Translations under genes and position numbers: made by a program
Part shown: piece by piece, positions 11,936-13,451 of the stretch
How positions within the stretch are numbered: the stretch's first letter is position 1
How the letters are laid out: each line of letters begins with the position of its first letter
Notes under the pieces: model-generated
Databases searched by the model: none
Told to the model about the DNA's origin: nothing
Seen by the model: the letters and a program-made list of their open reading frames with translations, nothing else
Assembly (NCBI GenBank): GCA_018896985.1
Contig: JAHILQ010000201.1
Coordinates: 1-13,451, forward strand
Direction: 5' to 3'
Source: Nitrospinota bacterium
GTDB lineage: Bacteria; Nitrospirota; Thermodesulfovibrionia; Thermodesulfovibrionales; UBA1546
Length of the DNA stretch: 13,451 bases

Positions 11936-11949
11936 TGTAATGATAAAAT
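11922..11949 (+). promoter_or_regulatory. Promoter of the SagB-like gene
   Basis: TTGATT (11922-11927), 16 bases, TAAAAT (11944-11949), with TGA making an extended -10. The -35 lies within the end of the hcp fragment, so the present promoter includes rearranged DNA. AGGGA, five bases before the ATG at 11980, is the ribosome site. Confidence 0.55.
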
Positions 11950-11979
11950 ATGAAATAAATACTCCTAAAAGGGATTAAT

Positions 11980-12756
11980 ATGTTCAGGATATGCTTTATG
12001 CTGTTTTTTTTATCTTTTCTTACTACTGCCCATGGTGCTACCATAGGCGAGAGGTTCCACGATGATACAAAACATACATGGACCCAGGTATTCAAAGAAA
12101 TGATAACCCCTAAACCAGCAAGACCACCTCAGTTTAAAGAATACCCTGAAATGCCAAAGATAAAACTTCCAAAACCTGAATTCAAAGGAATCCGTCTTGA
12201 GGATGCCCTCAAGAAGAGGAGGTCTATAAGGGAATATTCAAAAAAACCAATCACCCTGACAGAACTCTCACAGCTTCTTTTCTCAGCACAGGGTGTTACA
12301 GGCAAGATGCACGGCACACTTCTAAGGACAGCACCTTCAGCAGGCGCCCTTTATCCCTTTGAGATTTATGTTTTTGTAAATAATGTGGAGACCCTCAAAA
12401 ATGGCATATACCACTACTCAGTAAAAGACCATTCCATTGTCCTTATAAATGAGGGGAACTTCAGGAATGAACTCCTGAGGGCATCTCTTGAGCAGGAGAT
12501 GGTAAGGGATGCAGGGGCAGTGTTTATCCTTTCTGCTATATTTGACAGAGTGAGGTCTAAATATGGAGAAAGGGGATATAGGTACACATACATGGAGGCG
12601 GGCAATATAAGCCAAAATATATATCTGCAGGCAACATCGCTGGGACTCGGTTCTGTTGTTGTGGGTGCATTCATTGATGACCACATTAACAAACTAATAG
12701 GCATTGATGGAAAAAAAGAGGCGGTGATAGCCATTCATCCTGTTGGAAGGCCTTAA
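11980..12756 (+). CDS. Exported SagB/ThcOx-type nitroreductase-family protein
   Basis: The 258-residue protein has a signal peptide (MFRICFMLFFLSFLTTAHGA), a ~50-residue Pro/Lys-rich spacer, then a nitroreductase fold of the SagB-type dehydrogenase subfamily. Visible motifs are RLEDALKKRRSIREYSKKPI (~71-90, the FMN-phosphate-binding start), LLFSAQGVTG (~99-108), RTAPSAGALYPFEIYVFV (~114-131, the subfamily signature), NGIYHYS, and TSLGLGSVVVGAFIDDHINK (~219-238). Such enzymes bind FMN and use NAD(P)H or another donor. SagB itself oxidises azolines in peptide maturation, but no cyclodehydratase or precursor peptide gene is visible here, so a redox role in the periplasm is more likely. Periplasmic location excludes NAD(P)H as donor, and the small membrane protein encoded next, four bases on, could supply electrons (inference). 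Confidence 0.9.
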   Translation: MFRICFMLFFLSFLTTAHGATIGERFHDDTKHTWTQVFKEMITPKPARPPQFKEYPEMPKIKLPKPEFKGIRLEDALKKRRSIREYSKKPITLTELSQLLFSAQGVTGKMHGTLLRTAPSAGALYPFEIYVFVNNVETLKNGIYHYSVKDHSIVLINEGNFRNELLRASLEQEMVRDAGAVFILSAIFDRVRSKYGERGYRYTYMEAGNISQNIYLQATSLGLGSVVVGAFIDDHINKLIGIDGKKEAVIAIHPVGRP

Positions 12757-12760
12757 GAAA

Positions 12761-12964
12761 TTGAAACAGCACATAGAATACATGGTCAGCTTTATACTAA
12801 TACTCCTTTTAATCATTACAGGCTTTACAGGTTATATTCAGTCTGAACTTGAACTGAGGAAATTTGTTCCACATCGTTATTTTGCATACAGCACATTGAT
12901 TTTTGGCTTTATTCATCTCATCTTTAAGTGGAGGAGACTGCTTAGTTACTTCAGGTCATTTTAA
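12761..12964 (+). CDS. Small two-helix membrane protein, cytochrome b/DUF4405-like
   Basis: The start is uncertain: TTG at 12761 has GGAAGG ten bases upstream and gives 67 residues; TTG 12743 overlaps the previous gene, and ATG 12782 would remove the His-containing N-terminus. Two transmembrane helices are clear: MVSFILILLLIITGFTGYI (~8-26) and FAYSTLIFGFIHLIFKW (~41-57). Histidines in QHIEYM, VPHRYFAYS and GFIHLIFKWRRL are spaced as in the heme-b-binding helices of DUF4405/cytochrome b561-like proteins, where His pairs across two helices ligate heme. It follows the SagB-like gene by four bases and is probably cotranscribed with it, suggesting a membrane electron donor for that exported flavoprotein. 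This is inference; a plain membrane anchor is the alternative. Confidence 0.7.
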   Translation: MKQHIEYMVSFILILLLIITGFTGYIQSELELRKFVPHRYFAYSTLIFGFIHLIFKWRRLLSYFRSF

Positions 12965-13011
12965 TAAAGCAAAAATTTGCTAAAATTTAGAAAAGCGAAA
13001 GGAGTTAAAAA

Positions 13012-13451
13012 ATGCGAAGGATATTTTACTTTCTTTTAACAAACATGGCAGTCCTCATTGTTCTGAGCGCAACCATGAGGATATTGGGTGTTGAGCCATA
13101 TCTAACACCATATGGACTTAACTACCAATCGCTCCTTGCCTTTGCTGCAATATTTGGAATGGGGGGCGCATTCATAAGCCTTGCCCTATCAAAATGGACA
13201 GCAAAGAGGCTTACAGGCGCGAGGGTTATTGATTCACCGTCTAATGAAACAGAGGCGTGGCTGTTCAGGACTGTATCTGATCTGGCAAAAGAATCAGAAA
13301 TCGGGATGCCAGAGGTTGCTATTTATCAGGCACCTGTCTGCCGTAGCACAGGCAGGGAGGATATGAATGCCTATGAGAAGGAACAAGGCGCTGGTGGCTG
13401 TCTCAAACGGTCTTTTAAGACGGATGGATAGAAATGAGATAAAGGCAGTCC
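13012..13451 (+). pseudogene. htpX: HtpX membrane zinc metalloprotease, disrupted, 3' end beyond window
   Basis: HtpX degrades misfolded inner-membrane proteins. The N-terminus is typical: MRRIFYFLLTNMAVLIVLSA (helix 1), FAAIFGMGGAFISLALSKWT (helix 2 and SKW motif), RVIDSPSNETEAWLFRTVSD and IGMPEVAIYQAP. At 13336 a 24-bp palindromic segment interrupts the expected AP-DMNA junction in frame. DMNA then follows, but 11 bases coding FATG are missing, which shifts the frame, so the original frame stops at 13431. Correct HtpX sequence resumes in the shifted frame from 13373 (MRRNKALVAVSNGLLRRMDR) to the window edge; the HExxH zinc site should lie just beyond. AAAGGAG is eight bases before the ATG. 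No full-length protein can be made unless the lesion is an assembly artefact. Confidence 0.88.
13333..13360. repeat. Small palindromic insert inside htpX
   Basis: CCTGTCTGCC (13333-13342) pairs with GGCAGGGAGG (13351-13360) at eight of ten positions around GTAGCACA. The extra 24 bases (13336-13359) lie between codons of htpX that are adjacent in the family. Palindromes built on CTGCC/GGCAG are common intergenic repeats in some bacterial groups. Confidence 0.6.

Noticed and set aside
11936..12095. Upstream extension of the hcp frame to an ATG at 12095
   Set aside because: The residues do not resemble Hcp and overlap the promoter and start of the SagB-like gene; the frame is open by chance.

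Overview
The window looks like bacterial chromosome of moderate to low GC content from an anaerobe. A Nitrospirota (Thermodesulfovibrio-like) or deltaproteobacterial host is my guess, based on the alpha2-beta2-type glycyl-tRNA synthetase alpha chain, a VorB-like 2-oxoacid:ferredoxin oxidoreductase subunit, a hybrid-cluster-protein remnant and a FecR/CHASE2-cyclase pair. No marker gene settles the taxonomy.

Positions 1-2990 are an accessory island that I read as the remains of a chromosomal integron. A REP-associated (Y1/HUH) transposase gene runs off the left edge. Next, on the minus strand, come a small cassette-type gene, an attI/Pc-like block (1123-1208), and, divergent on the plus strand, the first ~45 codons of an integron-integrase-like tyrosine recombinase. 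That fragment is cut off by an AT-rich stuttering repeat. Further right are a second cassette-type gene encoding an exported protein, a 60-bp attC site (2275-2334), another cassette gene, and a second attI/Pc-like block (2881-2966, 76 of 86 bases identical to the first). The attC folds with two extrahelical bases. Its outer core box is the exact reverse complement of the core box at the other end of the same cassette. The two attI-like copies stop matching exactly at a G^TT crossover point. These three observations together define the integron.

Positions 2992-8217 are conventional: glyQ (minus) diverges from a vorB-like gene (plus), which is followed closely by a secreted FecR-domain/TPR protein and a CHASE2 class III adenylate cyclase. 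The last three probably form one transcription unit. The vorB-like promoter predicts a leaderless mRNA, and so does the transposase promoter.

Positions 8218-11979 are a patchwork of small and damaged genes: another stuttering repeat; an exported YHYH-like protein; a leader ORF plus strong terminator ahead of a truncated lipoprotein gene; an N-terminally truncated conserved fragment; a DUF433/DUF5615-type toxin-antitoxin pair whose toxin is frameshifted, flanked by two copies of a zinc-ribbon gene tail; and a truncated exported protein abutting, base to base, an internal fragment of hcp. Positions 11980-13451 hold an exported SagB-like nitroreductase coupled to a small membrane protein with conserved histidines, then an htpX gene broken by a small palindrome and an 11-bp deletion.

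Overall, a short housekeeping/signalling core is bordered on both sides by DNA rich in decay, repeats and site-specific recombination.
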